Part shown: positions 29,941 through 38,131 of the stretch, piece by piece
Numbering within the stretch: the stretch's first letter is position 1
Layout: every line of letters begins with the position of its first letter
Origin: a virus
Direction: 5' to 3' (one strand)
IMG/VR virus record: IMGVR_UViG_3300033141_003005
Coordinates: 1-40,884 of that record
Length of the DNA stretch: 40,884 nucleotides
Translations under genes and position numbers: made by a program
The notes under the pieces: generated by a model
Told to the model about the DNA's origin: nothing
Databases searched by the model: none
The model's input: only the letters and a program-made list of their open reading frames with translations

Positions 29941-30087
29941 GGAAAAAGAGCAGGGAAAGCGGGAGAGAGAGGGGGAGAGAGTATCACCAGCGACATTCTG
30001 TGCTCAAAATATGCTATAATACTAGTAGAAACCCTTGGGGACAGTGTGTGTAAATGACATGGATGGTGGGCGGGTAAAAATGCGGTT
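29941..30087 (+). promoter_or_regulatory. Divergent leader with extended -10 promoter
   Basis: There is no gene here. A purine-rich run (29941..29983) is followed by TGCTATAAT (30012..30020), a perfect extended -10. The -35 position is poor, which extended -10 promoters tolerate. It points toward the late genes and would give a leader of about 400 nt rich in structure. Confidence 0.6.
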
Positions 30088-30240
30088 GGAGGTGGGGGGG
30101 GTACCCCCCTCCCCGAGATGCGATGGTAGGGGAGGTATGTCCCCCACCAGCGTGCGTATAAATTTTAGGAAGTCACACCCCACCAACGTGCGTACAAATT
30201 TTCAAACTCGAAGCTCAAAAATGGGGTGTGAAAAAAGTTC
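30088..30240. repeat. GC-rich hairpins, direct repeats and spaced inverted repeat
   Basis: Elements in order: a G-run/C-run palindrome GGGGGG-TA-CCCCCC (about 30096..30109) within GGAGG...CCTCC; a second hairpin GGT-A-GGGG...CCCC-C-ACC (about 30125..30148); a 24-bp direct repeat CCCACCARCGTGCGTAYAAA plus TTTT at 30143..30166 and 30179..30202 (two mismatches); and an exact 10-bp inverted repeat TCACACCCCA (30173..30182) / TGGGGTGTGA (30222..30231). There is no convincing gene. Candidate roles are a cos/pac packaging site or replication iterons. Confidence 0.7.
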
Positions 30241-30425
30241 CACATAGGGTCACGGACTTGCGAATGTACTAATATACGAGCGTATAGTGTTAATAAAAGA
30301 ACATTACGAGAGTAATAGGCTATAGTCAGTATATTGACATAATGTTTAGACTCTAAGCGAGTATATTAGTACTCGATAGTTAATTAATCTACAACTTATA
30401 GTTAATATATTAACATTAGTTAATA
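30241..30425. other. AT-rich segment with short palindromes (candidate origin or late promoter region)
   Basis: A strongly AT-rich stretch without a gene. It holds CGAGTA-TATTAG-TACTCG (perfect 6-bp arms), TTAATATATTAA, several GTTAAT copies, ACTAATATAC and its near-complement GTATATTAG, and GTCA-N6-TGAC. A TTGACA lies at 30334..30339 without a -10 at proper spacing. Such DNA could be an unwinding element. It directly precedes the first plus-strand gene. Confidence 0.55.
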
Positions 30426-30437
30426 GGAGGTTCTGGG

Positions 30438-30587
30438 GTGCCTTACAAGCGAGTCAAGAACGTGGTCTATCACAAAAAGAACGGCAAGTGGACTGTGAAG
30501 CAGCGGTGCAAGAGTGCAGCTGCAGCCAGAAGGGCGATCAGGCTCCTCCAGGGTGTCGAGCATGGTTGGCATCCGAATCCCAAATAG
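30438..30587 (+). CDS. Small basic protein, 49 aa (GTG start)
   Basis: A GGAGG site lies 7 nt before GTG 30438. The product starts MPYKRVKNVVYHKKNGKWTV and continues RCKSAAAARRAIRLLQGVEH. Its strong Lys/Arg content and Ala-rich helix match small DNA-binding-like phage proteins often found near terminase genes. First gene of the plus late run. Confidence 0.65.
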   Translation: MPYKRVKNVVYHKKNGKWTVKQRCKSAAAARRAIRLLQGVEHGWHPNPK

Positions 30588-30617
30588 GTTCCCAGGCCGT
30601 TCCGGGGGAGGTAAACC

Positions 30618-30797
30618 ATGCCGATTTTTGTTTACGAATGCCGCAACTGTGGTGATGTGAAAGAAACATATGTGAGTTCCACTGACACTAACTACAGGCC
30701 TTGCTGCCTTAAATGCAAGGTTCCCATGGATCGGGTGGTGGCAGCCCCAGGGCTGATTTACATGGACGGCAAACGTAGACTCAAGACCACATTATAA
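30618..30797 (+). CDS. FmdB-like zinc-ribbon protein, 59 aa
   Basis: GGGGGAGG precedes the ATG. MPIFVYECRNCGDVKE followed by CCLKCKVPMDRVVAAPG is the layout of the FmdB/CxxC_CxxC regulatory zinc ribbon (MPIYEYRCxxCG ... CPxCG). A regulatory or accessory role is plausible. It is three bases before the next gene. Confidence 0.7.
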   Translation: MPIFVYECRNCGDVKETYVSSTDTNYRPCCLKCKVPMDRVVAAPGLIYMDGKRRLKTTL

Positions 30798-30799
30798 AA

Positions 30800-31213
30800 A
30801 TGGAATTGAAAGAACTTATTGTCAGACCCAAGGAACCGTTATGCCCGTATTGTATGGGGATGATGGTAGACCCAAGAACTTACCTTCCCTGCCGCTATTG
30901 TGGCGGGGCAGGCTTTATCAGCCAAAGACCATTGGAGGAAATCATGGGAGAGATGAAGGGCGAGTTGAATTTTGACATCGGCGGCATAAAGGAAGACGCC
31001 GAAGAATTGGCGAAGAAAGCCAAGAAAGAGATCAAGAATGAAGTTGATGATGCCAAGAAGCATATCAAGCAGACATATGACGTCGTTGATGATCTCGTTC
31101 ATGGCCGATTTGATGAAGTAAGAGAGGGCCATTGGAAGAAGGGAACTATGTGGCTTCTAGCCGCAGCGGGGCTTGTGCTTATGTTCATCCTTATAGGCCG
31201 TTCCTTCTTCTAA
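30800..31213 (+). CDS. Zinc-ribbon plus C-terminal TM protein, 137 aa
   Basis: The N-terminus has CPYCMGMMVDPRTYLPCRYC, then GGAGF, a DnaJ-like CxxCxGxG-type zinc element. A long charged helix follows (ELAKKAKKEIKNEVDDAKKH), and the last 25 residues are a membrane helix (WLLAAAGLVLMFILIG). This predicts a tail-anchored inner-membrane protein with a cytoplasmic zinc domain. Function unknown. Confidence 0.65.
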   Translation: MELKELIVRPKEPLCPYCMGMMVDPRTYLPCRYCGGAGFISQRPLEEIMGEMKGELNFDIGGIKEDAEELAKKAKKEIKNEVDDAKKHIKQTYDVVDDLVHGRFDEVREGHWKKGTMWLLAAAGLVLMFILIGRSFF

Positions 31214-31229
31214 AAATCTAGAACAACCA

Positions 31230-31276
31230 GGGTACGAAGCGTCGGTAGATATTGGTAAATACCGATGTTTCGTCCC
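31230..31276 (+). other. Long intergenic hairpin
   Basis: The left arm (31230..31247, starts GGGTACGAAGC) pairs with the right arm (31260..31276, ends TTTCGTCCC) over about 17 positions, with one bulged T and two G-U wobbles. The loop is 12 nt. It sits between the TM zinc-ribbon gene and the next gene and is not followed by a clear U-tract. It is a regulatory or processing structure in the late transcript. Confidence 0.6.
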
Positions 31277-31305
31277 TTTCACATAAATCAAAACAGGAGG
31301 ACGCA

Positions 31306-31521
31306 ATGCCCGGATGGATCAAGGAAAAGTGGAAGGACATCAAAGGTGATATCCAGGATTGGTGGACTGAAGGCGAAAAGTACATTTACAAGCAACTCGG
31401 TTCCCGTACCAAAGTACGTGGCAAAATGGGTACCGGGGGATTAAACAAAGCCGTCAGTGCTGCCAGGAAACATAATGCTGCTGTAGCTGCTGCAGCTGGA
31501 GAAAAGAAGACCCGAAAGTAG
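31306..31521 (+). CDS. Small basic protein, 71 aa
   Basis: ATG 31306 follows AGGAGGAC. The product MPGWIKEKWKDIKGDIQDWW is an amphipathic helix, then a Gly-rich linker and an Ala-rich basic end (KAVSAARKHNAAVAAAAGEK). No family is recognised. It may be a minor head or DNA-associated protein, judged from its composition and place before terminase. Confidence 0.55.
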   Translation: MPGWIKEKWKDIKGDIQDWWTEGEKYIYKQLGSRTKVRGKMGTGGLNKAVSAARKHNAAVAAAAGEKKTRK

Positions 31522-31529
31522 GAGCTTTT

Positions 31530-31895
31530 ATGTTGAAAAGACTCACAGCCGTTGTAATGATTGCGGCACTTGTTTTCTCTTTAGTAGCCTGCGCCGGGGT
31601 ACAAAAGAGAGCAGAAGAACCGAAAGCCTGGGGTGATGTAATAAACGCAACCCCCTATCTTATGAACTTCGTTATTGTGAAACATGGTGACGGTATCGTT
31701 GCTAAAGGCAGCTTGTTACCAGGGGAAAGCCAGAGAGTTGGCCTGACTGTCGGCTTTTATGCTTTCGTCTATCAGATCATAGAAGACGGCAGGGTGATCT
31801 TCCAGAGCCTCAACTACTTTTCAGTGCCAGAGGAAACGGTAGCCAAGAATAAATACTGGCGTATAACCATACGCCCACATCAGGTAGATGCATGA
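31530..31895 (+). CDS. Predicted lipoprotein, 121 aa
   Basis: A signal peptide MLKRLTAVVMIAALVFSL ends in the lipobox LVAC (Cys at about 21), so the mature protein would be lipid-anchored in the envelope. The remainder is beta-rich (NFVIVKHGDGIVAKGSLLPG; GFYAFVYQIIEDGRVIFQSL), like an Ig/OB-type small domain. Phage lipoproteins often block superinfection or modify receptors (inference). The next gene starts inside its stop (ATGA). Confidence 0.75.
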   Translation: MLKRLTAVVMIAALVFSLVACAGVQKRAEEPKAWGDVINATPYLMNFVIVKHGDGIVAKGSLLPGESQRVGLTVGFYAFVYQIIEDGRVIFQSLNYFSVPEETVAKNKYWRITIRPHQVDA

Positions 31896-32080
31896 AACAG
31901 CTGAGACCCAAATATGTAAGATGCCGTGAGTGCTGGTACACATGGGAAGTATTCGGCAGGGGTGGTCTTGTCAGGTGTCCCAGATGCGGTCGGACCCTTA
32001 CGCCGGAGGGTGGCGAGAGGCCTATCAGGCGTAGGGTGAGGATAAGAACTTTTCATCTTAGAGGCGAAAATGCGGCGTAA
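31892..32080 (+). CDS. Zinc-ribbon mini-protein, 62 aa
   Basis: The start is coupled to the lipoprotein stop (ATGA). The Cys pairs are CRECWYTW and CPRCGR, a compact zinc ribbon, followed by an Arg-rich tail (RPIRRRVRIRTFHLRG) that could bind nucleic acid. It overlaps TerS by 11 bp. Confidence 0.65.
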   Translation: MKQLRPKYVRCRECWYTWEVFGRGGLVRCPRCGRTLTPEGGERPIRRRVRIRTFHLRGENAA

Positions 32081-32480
32081 TGCTATTGGACATAAGCGGC
32101 TGACAAACTACGAAATGGAAGAGAGGGTAGTTTCGAGAATTGACCTCAAGAGACAGCTGCAGACCCAATTTTCCAGACTAAGTGAGGCCATAGAGGAAGC
32201 TGTCAAGGGCGGCAAGAAAGTTGATGTACAGAAAATGACGGAAGCCGCCAGGAGCACAGCCAAGGTTCTCCTCTTCAAGCAATTCCTGAATGAAGCTCAG
32301 GAAGGTAACTGGATGCAAGCACTTGCTCTTGCGGCTCATATTCTGGATCGTTTCGAGCCGAAACCAACACAGTCCCTGGAGATCAAAACGGATGAGCAAG
32401 AAAGGATCACAGACGAAGAAAGGGAAGCCCTCAAAGAAATCTCGAAGCTCCTCGTTGAGCAAGCAAAATCCGAATATTGA
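32070..32480 (+). CDS. terS: Candidate terminase small subunit
   Basis: The 136-aa protein is helical. It has a basic N-terminus (MRRNAIGHKRLTNYEMEERV), a central region that may oligomerise (RLSEAIEEAVKGGKKVDVQK) and an acidic tail (TDEEREALKEISKLLVEQAK). The position immediately before and overlapping the GpA-type large subunit fits the DNA-recognition subunit of a packaging motor. No clear HTH motif was seen, so the call depends mainly on synteny. Confidence 0.65.
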   Translation: MRRNAIGHKRLTNYEMEERVVSRIDLKRQLQTQFSRLSEAIEEAVKGGKKVDVQKMTEAARSTAKVLLFKQFLNEAQEGNWMQALALAAHILDRFEPKPTQSLEIKTDEQERITDEEREALKEISKLLVEQAKSEY

Positions 32481-34080
32481 TCCGGTTAAGCTTCGAGAAG
32501 CTGATGCTTGGTATTGGGCTTATGCCAACAAATTGCAACTGATGGGCAATACCTTCAGCCTTAAGGGCCATGAATACCAAGTAGATGTGATCCAATGTGA
32601 TGCTCAAAAGCAGGTGGCCAAGAAGGGTGCCCAAATGGGTTTTTCAGAAATAGGTGTCATCAAGACACTGCATGGCATGATCTATAACCGTTATCCCATG
32701 GGTGTCCTTTATCTGTTCCCGACAAAAGATGATGTAACTGACTTTTCGAAGGGCAGGTTTCAGCCGCTGATTGATACAAACAATTTCATCAGACAATACG
32801 TTCAAAATACTGATGCTGCCAATATCAAGCGGATAGGGAAAGCTCTGCTTTATCTTCGTGGTGCCAGGGCATCACAAAAGATCGGCGGGGTTAAAGAATC
32901 TGCCACCTCCCTGAAATCGGTACCAGTTGACCGTATTGTTTTTGACGAATTGGATGAAATGTCTCCATCGATGGTTGAGTTGGCCAGAGAGCGTATTTCA
33001 CACTCTACGATTCAGGAAGAGTTCGCTCTTTCAACACCAACGATACCCGATTTTGGGGTAGACAAGCTCTACAATGAATCGGATCAGCGGGTATGGATGA
33101 TAAAGTGCGAAAAATGTGGGGAATACACTTGTCTGGAACTGGAGTTCCCCAACTGTATACTCGAAAAAGACGGCAGATATTATCGAGCTTGCAAGAAATG
33201 CCATGCAGAAATTCACCCAAAAGATGGCAAGTGGGTGCCACTGTATCCAGGCAGGGAATGGGTAGGCTGGTGGATCAGTCAGCTTAACAGCGTTTATGTA
33301 GATCCCGGCAAGATACTGAAGCTGTTCCAAGATCCGCCTAATGGAAATTTGGCCGAAGTTTACAACTCAAAACTTGGCATGGCCTATCTGGCTGCTGAAA
33401 ACAGGTTGACAATAAATGACGTAATAGCTCTCTGTGGTAGAGATCCTATGCCCTACAAGCATTTGGGGCCATGTTGTATGGGTGTTGATGTTGGTCGGGA
33501 GCTTCATGTAGTGATTGGTTGCAAACCCAATATGCACACAATTCAGCTTGTTTATTGCGGCAGGATGTCTTCATTCAATGATGTGCATGATGTTGCAATG
33601 CGTCATAATGTAAAAAGTGCTGTGATAGATCTAAAGCCCGAGATCAGGAAAGCGAGAGAATTCCAAGAAGCTGAAACCTACGAGATCTTTCTCTGTGACT
33701 ACCAGGAAGAGAGGCGAGGTGGCCCTCTGTGGAATGATAATACGGGAGTGGTTGCTGTAAACCGTACTGAGATCTGTGATGCAACACATGAACTTGTGAC
33801 TACTCCTGGTAAGTACTTGCTTCCAAGATATTGCAAGGAGATCCAAGAGTATGCTGTAGAAATGTCGAATATGGCAAAAATCCTGGACACAGACGAGGTC
33901 ACGGGGCTGAGTACCTACAGGTACAGAAAACTTGGCCCGGATCACTATCGCCATGCCACAAATTACATGCTGCTTGCTTCAGAAAACATAGGGATCGCCA
34001 GGAAAAAGAATGACATAGATAAGCATTACAGAACGCCAAGGACTGGTTACGGGGGGGCCTTAGACTGGATGGCTGCGTAA
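32392..34080 (+). CDS. terL: Terminase large subunit (GpA type)
   Basis: ATG 32392 is chosen (GGAG upstream, basic Ser/Lys-rich extension); a later start is possible because the overlap with TerS is 89 bp. The ATPase half has a Walker-A-like KKGAQMGFSE and Walker B IVFDELDEM. A CEKCGEYTC...ACKKCHAEIHP zinc element typical of GpA follows. The nuclease half has GVDVGRELHVVIG and AVIDLKPE acidic motifs and DHYRHATNYMLLA near the C-terminus. It pumps and cuts DNA at the portal. Confidence 0.92.
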   Translation: MSKKGSQTKKGKPSKKSRSSSLSKQNPNIDPVKLREADAWYWAYANKLQLMGNTFSLKGHEYQVDVIQCDAQKQVAKKGAQMGFSEIGVIKTLHGMIYNRYPMGVLYLFPTKDDVTDFSKGRFQPLIDTNNFIRQYVQNTDAANIKRIGKALLYLRGARASQKIGGVKESATSLKSVPVDRIVFDELDEMSPSMVELARERISHSTIQEEFALSTPTIPDFGVDKLYNESDQRVWMIKCEKCGEYTCLELEFPNCILEKDGRYYRACKKCHAEIHPKDGKWVPLYPGREWVGWWISQLNSVYVDPGKILKLFQDPPNGNLAEVYNSKLGMAYLAAENRLTINDVIALCGRDPMPYKHLGPCCMGVDVGRELHVVIGCKPNMHTIQLVYCGRMSSFNDVHDVAMRHNVKSAVIDLKPEIRKAREFQEAETYEIFLCDYQEERRGGPLWNDNTGVVAVNRTEICDATHELVTTPGKYLLPRYCKEIQEYAVEMSNMAKILDTDEVTGLSTYRYRKLGPDHYRHATNYMLLASENIGIARKKNDIDKHYRTPRTGYGGALDWMAA

Positions 34081-34093
34081 TGGAGTGAGGAAA

Positions 34094-35929
34094 ATGCCTA
34101 ACAAGTTTACAGATGATGAGATAACCAAACAAGCATATAACTGGTTGAGTCAGGCTAGAGAGGCCGATAGAGAATGGAGGGAATTCTCCAAGCAGGATTT
34201 TGATTACTACCTGGGCAACCAATGGTCATACGAAGCCAAGGCTGCCATGGAACAAACCAAGCGGCCAGCCCTGACTATCAATCAGATCAAAACCTTAATC
34301 AAGCTTGTTTCTGGTTATCAGCGGTCTAACAGGTACCCCATACGTGTGTATGGTAACGAAGAATCGGATGCGGAAGTAGCCGACATTCTCGAAGCCTTGA
34401 TTTTGAATATTCAGTTGAATCAGCTTTACCAATATCAGGATTCCCAGCGGTTCCTTAACGGCATTATCTGTGGCAGGGGCTACATGTTTGGTAAGATAGA
34501 CTATTCTGAAGATTGGACTGGAGAAATAAGGCTCCATGCCAGAGTAAATCCTAGACACGTATACTTTGACAGAACAGCAAGGGATATCACCCTGTCAGAT
34601 GCTGAATTTATCACATGGGTTGAACCAGTAAAGGAATCGGTCGTAAAGCATCTTCTCGGTGATGACGAGCTTGCGGCTGCGAAGTTGGCAGAGTTGCAAA
34701 ATACTGATTGGAATGATTTTGAACCGGATGATTGGCCAGTACCTGAATATTATGTCACCACCAACAAGCACGACAGATGGTGGGAAAGGGCTGGCAAAAT
34801 GGCCGGGAAGGGGCCGAATTATTACAAACTATTGAATGTTTTTTATCGTACCTGGGAAAATGAGTGGTTTGTCGCTGATAATAAAACTGGTGAATTGAAG
34901 AAGGTTAACAGCCAGGATGAAGCCAAAGTTCTTGTTACAACTTTTCCCGAGTATTTGATTGCTGTTCAAAGACAAGTAAAGAAGATTAAATCGGCACTTG
35001 TATGCGGCAATATTTGCATTGACCACAAAGAGTCTACTACCAGCCATAGAATCTTTCCTATTATTCCATTCTTTGGAGGTTTTCTTAATGGGGAGACATT
35101 CGGGCTGGTAAGAGACTTAAAAGATATCCAGGACTTTTTGAATAAGAGGTTTAGTAATTACGCTCACATCCTGAATACACAGGCTAACAGTGGTTGGATT
35201 GGTGATGAAGATGCTGTCGATGACTGGACAGTCCTGGAAAACCTCGGCTCCATGCCGGGAATTGTTGTGAAGAAGAAACGAGGCAGGGAGTTGAAGAGGA
35301 TCGATCCCCCATCTCCCCCAGGAGCGGAGGTTAGGGGTATTTCAGATGGTATTGATTTGGTAAAGACAGTTTCAGGCATCAACCCCGATCTGTTGGGCCA
35401 CCAGGACAAGGATACTTCAGGCCGAGCTATCATGCTCCGCCAACAACAGGGCTACCAAATCCTGGTGGAGCAGATGGATAACCACAGGCTGGCGACTGTC
35501 CTGACGGCCCAATGGATGATTGATGCTATTCAGAACAATTACACCTACGAAAAGACATTCAGGATATTGCTGCCAGATAATCAGGTACAGTACCTGACTA
35601 TCAACCAAAAGATGGTTGATGTAATGACTGGTGTAGAGAAGATTTTAAACGATGTAACTATTGGCAAGTATGATGTTGCCGTAGCCGATCAGGCTGTGAG
35701 TCCGTCGATGCGTTATCTGCAGTTCCAGGAGTTGCTCGAAATGATTCGAGAAACCGGAGCGATGATACCGCCTACGATACTCATCAAGGCATCGAGCTTG
35801 CCCGAAGATTTGAAGCGAGAGATTCTTGAAGAGCTACAGGCAATAGCCCAGGCTCAAGAACAAGCGGCGGCTCCACCTCCCGCTGCGACTGCGAAAAAGT
35901 CGAAGGAGTTGCCAGCACCTCTCGCATAA
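34094..35929 (+). CDS. Portal protein (P22-like)
   Basis: ATG 34094 follows GAGG; an upstream GTG at 34085 is in frame. The 611-aa protein shows P22-portal-type features: YYLGNQWSYEAKAAMEQTKR, PALTINQIKTLIKLVSGYQR, DILEALILNIQ, and in the middle FPIIPFFGGFLNGETFGLVR. The end has a coiled helix and an Ala/Pro-rich tail (QAAAPPPAATAKKSKE), matching the barrel of podoviral portals. It forms the dodecameric ring that TerL docks on. A short gene-free gap follows before scaffold. Confidence 0.88.
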   Translation: MPNKFTDDEITKQAYNWLSQAREADREWREFSKQDFDYYLGNQWSYEAKAAMEQTKRPALTINQIKTLIKLVSGYQRSNRYPIRVYGNEESDAEVADILEALILNIQLNQLYQYQDSQRFLNGIICGRGYMFGKIDYSEDWTGEIRLHARVNPRHVYFDRTARDITLSDAEFITWVEPVKESVVKHLLGDDELAAAKLAELQNTDWNDFEPDDWPVPEYYVTTNKHDRWWERAGKMAGKGPNYYKLLNVFYRTWENEWFVADNKTGELKKVNSQDEAKVLVTTFPEYLIAVQRQVKKIKSALVCGNICIDHKESTTSHRIFPIIPFFGGFLNGETFGLVRDLKDIQDFLNKRFSNYAHILNTQANSGWIGDEDAVDDWTVLENLGSMPGIVVKKKRGRELKRIDPPSPPGAEVRGISDGIDLVKTVSGINPDLLGHQDKDTSGRAIMLRQQQGYQILVEQMDNHRLATVLTAQWMIDAIQNNYTYEKTFRILLPDNQVQYLTINQKMVDVMTGVEKILNDVTIGKYDVAVADQAVSPSMRYLQFQELLEMIRETGAMIPPTILIKASSLPEDLKREILEELQAIAQAQEQAAAPPPAATAKKSKELPAPLA

Positions 35930-36022
35930 ACTTTAAACCCGCTACCCGAGCGATAGAGGGAGTTTTCGTGATGCCCGGCGATACAGGGCCTTACGCAGAC
36001 TCCGGCGAAAAAGGAGGACGTT

Positions 36023-36952
36023 ATGAGTGGTAAAAAGGATCAGAAAGAGGAAATCATCTTCCACGACGAAGAAGACGTAACCGAAGAAAATCTGGCCAAA
36101 TTGGAAGCACTGGAAAAGGGCGAAACTGACGAGAATGAAGACGTGACGCCTGCGTCTGGGAAGCCAGAAGAGGAAGAGGGTGAGTCTGATGATGCCGGAG
36201 AACCTGAAGGCGACGAGCCTGATGACACTTCGGAAGATGATGACAAAACCCCAGGGCCAATACCATACCCACGGTTCAAGGAAGTAATTGACGAGAACCG
36301 TGATTTGAAAGCCGAGGTAACAGCCCTGAAAGCCAAGTACGAAACCCTTGAGAGGATGTTACAGGTTACCTCGCAAGGCCCGCCTCAAGAAGAGGAAGAT
36401 GAAACCTCGGAGCAGCCTGTAACTAGGCAGGACATGCAGCAAGCGTTGGAGCAGATAAAAGACCCAGCGGTTCTGTCTGAATACTTTGTACGGATGCAGC
36501 ATCCTGACTACGACGAGCTTGTAGAGAAATACGTTGCGCCGATGGTGCAACAGATCCCCTGGCTCGATGGCTATTTCCGGTCACAAACCGTTCCGGCCAA
36601 GGCAGCCTATGATCTCGCCTGCGCCATTCGTGACGGTAAGCAATTCTCTATAGGCATTGTGGACGGGAAACCGCAATTGGTAGTACAAGAGGAGACTCCC
36701 CAGAAGGAGAAACCGAAGCAAAACTTGCAGCCTGTCAAGGACAAAAAGGCTGGCCCTGATCCGGAAGCTCTAAAGAAATCTCAGGAACAACCCAAAACCT
36801 TGGATGATGTACCTGCTGCTTCTCTTGACAATCTTGAAATGACTCCTGAGCAATGGGCCGAACTTCCCACAACTACGCAGATGCGTATTATGAAGGAGAG
36901 GCCGGAATTTGCTAGGAAAATGAATAGATTGTTGAATGAGAAGTATGGATAG
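36023..36952 (+). CDS. Scaffolding protein
   Basis: The 309-aa protein is extremely acidic in its first 90 residues (EEEEGESDDAGEPEGDEPDD). It then has a coiled-coil region (FKEVIDENRDLKAEVTALKA) and a more basic C-terminal helix (WAELPTTTQMRIMKERPEF). Low-complexity acid-plus-coil proteins between portal and capsid are scaffolds that guide capsid assembly and then leave the head. AAAGGAGGAC precedes the ATG. Confidence 0.85.
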   Translation: MSGKKDQKEEIIFHDEEDVTEENLAKLEALEKGETDENEDVTPASGKPEEEEGESDDAGEPEGDEPDDTSEDDDKTPGPIPYPRFKEVIDENRDLKAEVTALKAKYETLERMLQVTSQGPPQEEEDETSEQPVTRQDMQQALEQIKDPAVLSEYFVRMQHPDYDELVEKYVAPMVQQIPWLDGYFRSQTVPAKAAYDLACAIRDGKQFSIGIVDGKPQLVVQEETPQKEKPKQNLQPVKDKKAGPDPEALKKSQEQPKTLDDVPAASLDNLEMTPEQWAELPTTTQMRIMKERPEFARKMNRLLNEKYG

Positions 36953-36969
36953 CGGGGAATAATTTTATA

Positions 36970-37007
36970 CTCGTTGTAATCACACTTGTTGTGACTAACA
37001 CAACGAG
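36970..37007 (+). promoter_or_regulatory. Hairpin in the capsid-gene leader
   Basis: CTCGTTGT (36970..36977) pairs with ACAACGAG (37000..37007), with further CAC/GTG pairs inside. The 3' arm runs directly into the GAGGAGGAGG ribosome site of the capsid gene. It could stabilise the mRNA 5' end or tune translation. Confidence 0.65.
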
Positions 37008-37022
37008 GAGGAGGATTTGACA

Positions 37023-38072
37023 ATGGCTCTTAGCTCAACCCCAACCAACCTTGTCGCCAAACAATGGGCGAAGGAAGTGTTCGTTGAGGGATTTCCGAAC
37101 AACTTCTTCAACGCCTATATGGGTGATGAGAATTCCCCCATATACGTGATGCATGATCTGGACAAGGATGCTGGGGACACTGTGTACTACGGCCTTGTGA
37201 TGGGGCTGGATGAAACCAACGGTGTCTCTGGTGACAACGTCCTGATCGGTAACGAGGAATCCCTGACCATCTACGATGACTCTCTCTCGATCGATCAGCT
37301 GCGTAATGGTGTCCGGCTGAAGGGTCGGATGGATGAGCGTAAAGCTCGTTTTGCCCTCCGCACCCAGGCCAAGAACCAGCTGAAAGCATGGTTGCCCAGG
37401 GCAATCGACTATCACATCTTCCGTCAGCTTGCTGGTGACACCAGCTACAACTTTGCTGGGAACACCGGAGTTGAAGCTGACTCCGATCACTGTGTTGTCT
37501 GTGGTGACACCTCGTGGGATACCGATGTAAGCACCACTGAGGGCAACATGGATCAGTATGACTTCCTGACCACTTATGAAATCGACAAGTGTGTGGAAGT
37601 CGCCAAGACCCTGGAACCTATGATCCGTCCTTTCCGTGTTGATGGTGAGGACTACTACCTGCTGGTTATCCATCCCTACGTGGCCCGTAACCTGAAGTAT
37701 GGTACCGACTCCAAGTGGTTGGATGCCATGCTGTATGCGGCTGAGCGTGGGAAGAACAACCCGATCTTTACTGGTGCGCTGGGTATCTGGAACAACGTGA
37801 TCGTGCGTGAGCATCGCATGGTCCAGTCCATTACCAGCAACATTTATCGTTGCCTCTTCCTGGGTGCCCAGGCTTGCGCCGTGGCGTTTGCCGAGAAAAA
37901 AATTTGGGCTGAAGACACCACTTCTGATCAGGCCGACTATGGCAACAGGCCCGGTTTTGCCGCTGGCTTCATAGGCGGCTTCAAGAAGTGTCGGTTCAAC
38001 AGCAAGGACTACGGCATGCTGACCGTTCTGGCCTACGCAACCGCAGCTGGTGGCGAGGATCATAGCTCGTAA
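37023..38072 (+). CDS. Major capsid protein (N4-gp56 family)
   Basis: ATG 37023 follows GAGGAGGAGG. The 349-aa protein has the family's pattern: AKQWAKEVFVEGFPNNFFNA, then PIYVMHDLDKDAGDTVYYGL, GDNVLIGNEESLTIYDDSLS and IDQLRNGVRLKGRMDERKAR, with LKAWLPRAID. An insertion domain and a C-terminal FVYG-like region follow. The family forms the HK97-fold shell. The adjacent scaffold gene fits. Its mRNA leader has a hairpin and the spacing is optimal, as expected for the most abundant virion protein. Confidence 0.92.
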   Translation: MALSSTPTNLVAKQWAKEVFVEGFPNNFFNAYMGDENSPIYVMHDLDKDAGDTVYYGLVMGLDETNGVSGDNVLIGNEESLTIYDDSLSIDQLRNGVRLKGRMDERKARFALRTQAKNQLKAWLPRAIDYHIFRQLAGDTSYNFAGNTGVEADSDHCVVCGDTSWDTDVSTTEGNMDQYDFLTTYEIDKCVEVAKTLEPMIRPFRVDGEDYYLLVIHPYVARNLKYGTDSKWLDAMLYAAERGKNNPIFTGALGIWNNVIVREHRMVQSITSNIYRCLFLGAQACAVAFAEKKIWAEDTTSDQADYGNRPGFAAGFIGGFKKCRFNSKDYGMLTVLAYATAAGGEDHSS

Positions 38073-38080
38073 ACAATAAC

Positions 38081-38110
38081 CGGATGGGTGGGACTTCTCC
38101 TGCCCATCCG
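38081..38110 (+). other. Hairpin after the capsid gene
   Basis: CGGATGGG (38081..38088) pairs with CCCATCCG (38103..38110) around a 14-base loop. It is not followed by a U-tract. It probably protects the capsid mRNA 3' end or limits read-through between capsid and the next gene. Confidence 0.6.
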
Positions 38111-38131
38111 TAGGATAGAAGGAGTTTGACA

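Noticed and set aside
30035-30247. 70-aa frame in the structured region
   Set aside because: It starts at TTG without a ribosome site, and its repeat of PT.VR.NF follows from DNA direct repeats. The region looks non-coding.
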